Origin: Phallusia mammillata
Taxonomy: Eukaryota > Chordata > Ascidiacea > Phlebobranchia > Ascidiidae
Reading direction: 5' to 3'
Length of the DNA stretch: 64,000 nt
NCBI GenBank assembly: GCA_003260075.1
Contig: QLIY01000168.1
Coordinates: 124,001-188,000 of the forward strand
Both the position numbers and the translations under genes were made by a program. The notes beneath the pieces were generated by a model that ran no database searches, had not been told where the DNA came from, and was given only the letters and a program-made list of their open reading frames with translations. Below, one piece after another: positions 62,401 through 64,000 of this stretch. How positions within the stretch are numbered: position 1 is the first letter of the stretch; each line of letters begins with the position of its first letter.

Positions 62401-63363
62401 GTTTACTATAGCCAACGGGTAAACCTACCTGGTTGAAGACCTCAGTAAAACCACAGCTGTGGTACTTTCTAAAAAAATACCTATTCTCCCTAGAAAAAAA
62501 CACAACATACCCATAGGGGTTGCCATTATTTCCAACATCTGTATTATGTGACAATCAACGCCAGCTTAGAAAGCATTAATCACATGCAAAACATTAAATG
62601 GTGTGATATCACACAACGGCTCATTGCATATTGCTTTATACCTTGTAGTCGCAACAATCACTTTTGTAAATGGCAGTGACTGCCTTTGATGTGAAACTTT
62701 GGGATCTTAAAGCCAGAATTTTGAAGTGAACATTGAGCATCCAGCACGAACTGCATTTTCCAGGCAAGTCTTTGTCAATACATCAAGGAACATGAAAACA
62801 GATGAGTAGGGGATACACTAACACACACATATTACAAGTACTGTATTTGGTTTAATCACTAACAAACAAAATGTACACAGAACATCCCGAAATTCGCACT
62901 GGAATTGTTATGTAAAGAAACATTTTGTAATGATTTTCGTACAGAAATTTGCTGATTTTATCCAAATGTGCAACATTTTCCACAAGATTTAACTTATTGT
63001 ACATAAAAAATGAGAGTTACCTAAAATCCATCAAACAGCGTGTTTCCCGTATATCTCTGTTTATGGACATGTGTGAAAACATTGTAAAAATACATGTCAC
63101 CTATTGTGAGCAGCAAAGTATTCAGAAAGAACTATTGGTTTGACGAAACAAAACAAAGATACCTACACCACACATAAAACAGCGAAAATTCCAAAACCTC
63201 TAATATATATATTTACCAAAAAACTTATGGCCAGTCGCATTCAGGTGCAATCAAGATAAAAAATTGAACCCAATATATTTATGTCTACAGATTTAGATAC
63301 TTGGCTCACAATAGAGTCATCTGTGCGGTCAGTCAAAAGCATCTGATTTGCTTGCGAAGGTCT
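56405..63363. other. Region upstream of MYO10 with no recognised gene
   Basis: Expected to hold the MYO10 promoter and any non-coding 5' exons, and the 3' UTR of the next gene. Open frames are short and unlike any family I know. Duplications split by ten-G runs are at 58421-58556/58568-58703, 59280-59325/59344-59390 and 62043-62165/62177-62300. A TGACGTCA site is at about 57279. Confidence 0.6.
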
Positions 63364-63486
63364 TTAGAGCAGGATATACCCGAGTAGCACTCCCATCACA
63401 AAGGCAATGATAATGAAGAGAGTAAACTGACGCTTTTGTTGTGCCAGGGTCTCCGAGTTTCCAGATCTGTCAGGTGCCAGTTTGCT
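63364..63486 (-). CDS. Last exon of a tail-anchored membrane protein, possibly VAP
   Basis: Acceptor AATTTATAAATTGCAG-like, in phase 0, then 40 codons and TAA at 63364-63366. The product starts SKLAPDRSGNSETLAQQKRQ and ends in one hydrophobic segment, FTLFIIIAFVMGVLLGYILL, with no residues after it, so it would be tail-anchored in the ER or a related membrane. The GxxxGxxL spacing and end resemble VAPA/VAPB tails, but 40 residues cannot settle this. Upstream exons lie beyond the window; 63487-64000 shows only intron. Confidence 0.55.
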   Translation of the reverse strand, partial: SKLAPDRSGNSETLAQQKRQFTLFIIIAFVMGVLLGYILL

Positions 63487-64000
63487 CTGCAATTTATCAA
63501 AATTTTGTCAAATACTTCTGGCAAACAATACACGGCTACTAACTCTCTATGACACAGTGGCTCTTAACCTTCATGAAATGGATATAAGAGGTTTAAAGTA
63601 AAGTTGTAAGTTATTTACAATGTTTCTCATAGTTTAAAAATGTCTGCTGGACTATATAGCTTCTGCAACTGCGTAAATAACAATATGACCAAGATAAAAC
63701 CGTTTAGAATGAAACTTAACACAACAATGATTGCAGCTAAGGTGTTAAACCACCACTTACCAACTAGCAGGCAATTTACACTTTTTTTTTTTAAAAAAAA
63801 GACACTTTTATCAAACAACATTGCTTTCTGTTTGACAATACAAACATACACGCTCCAGTTGTAACACCAAACCAAACCATGAAACGTATATAGCACTTAG
63901 CTTGCAGCTGAAACTAAAATACTCAGATTTAAAATACTGTTGCTCTATCTACCACAAAACGGTACTGTCGACATTGTTTTGTAGTAAATAGGAACAATCA

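Overview
This is a stretch of animal nuclear genome, most likely from a tunicate and probably Ciona. That is an inference from short AT-rich introns with canonical GT-AG sites, many small MITEs, tRNA-headed SINEs, and two genes that splice cleanly into vertebrate-like proteins. No bacterial, viral, CRISPR or rRNA feature was seen. Layout: positions 1-8228 (+) hold the 3' part, 13 exons and 704 codons, of a superfamily 1 (UPF1-like) helicase whose last exons read like the C-terminal helicase of HELZ2. Positions 8229-12741 are non-coding sequence between two convergent genes. Positions 12742-56404 (-) hold one complete gene, an unconventional myosin X (MYO10). I traced 47 coding exons with phase matching at every junction. 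They total 6222 nt, or 2073 codons plus stop. Without a 39-nt homopolymer inside exon 2 this is 2060 residues, close to the mammalian protein of about 2058. Domain order is N-terminal SH3-like strand region, motor, four IQ-like motifs, charged helix, acidic/PEST linker, tandem PH domains with one split, MyTH4 and FERM. Positions 56405-63363 have no recognisable gene. Positions 63364-63486 (-) are the last exon of a tail-anchored membrane protein that may be a VAP; the rest lies outside the window. The genes are not an operon. MYO10 is expected to act at filopodia and the helicase in RNA metabolism or transcriptional co-activation. The most striking large-scale signal is a set of 24 homopolymer C or G runs. 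Twenty-two are exactly ten bases once native flanking bases are subtracted, and most separate two imperfect direct copies of 45-370 bp. All are C up to 52.6 kb and all are G from 55.7 kb on. I read these as gap or contig-join marks between overlapping allelic contigs rather than biology. They create false tandem duplications, one truncated extra copy of a MYO10 exon, one hidden splice acceptor and one interrupted coding exon. The most interesting biological signals are a MITE family (three copies) and a separate site near 40.9 kb that carry hammerhead-ribozyme-like cores, a 52-bp-arm palindrome holding four TGACGTCA sites, several hAT-type MITEs with 8-bp target duplications, a Mutator-like element with a 9-bp target duplication, and a fourth IQ-like motif in the myosin.
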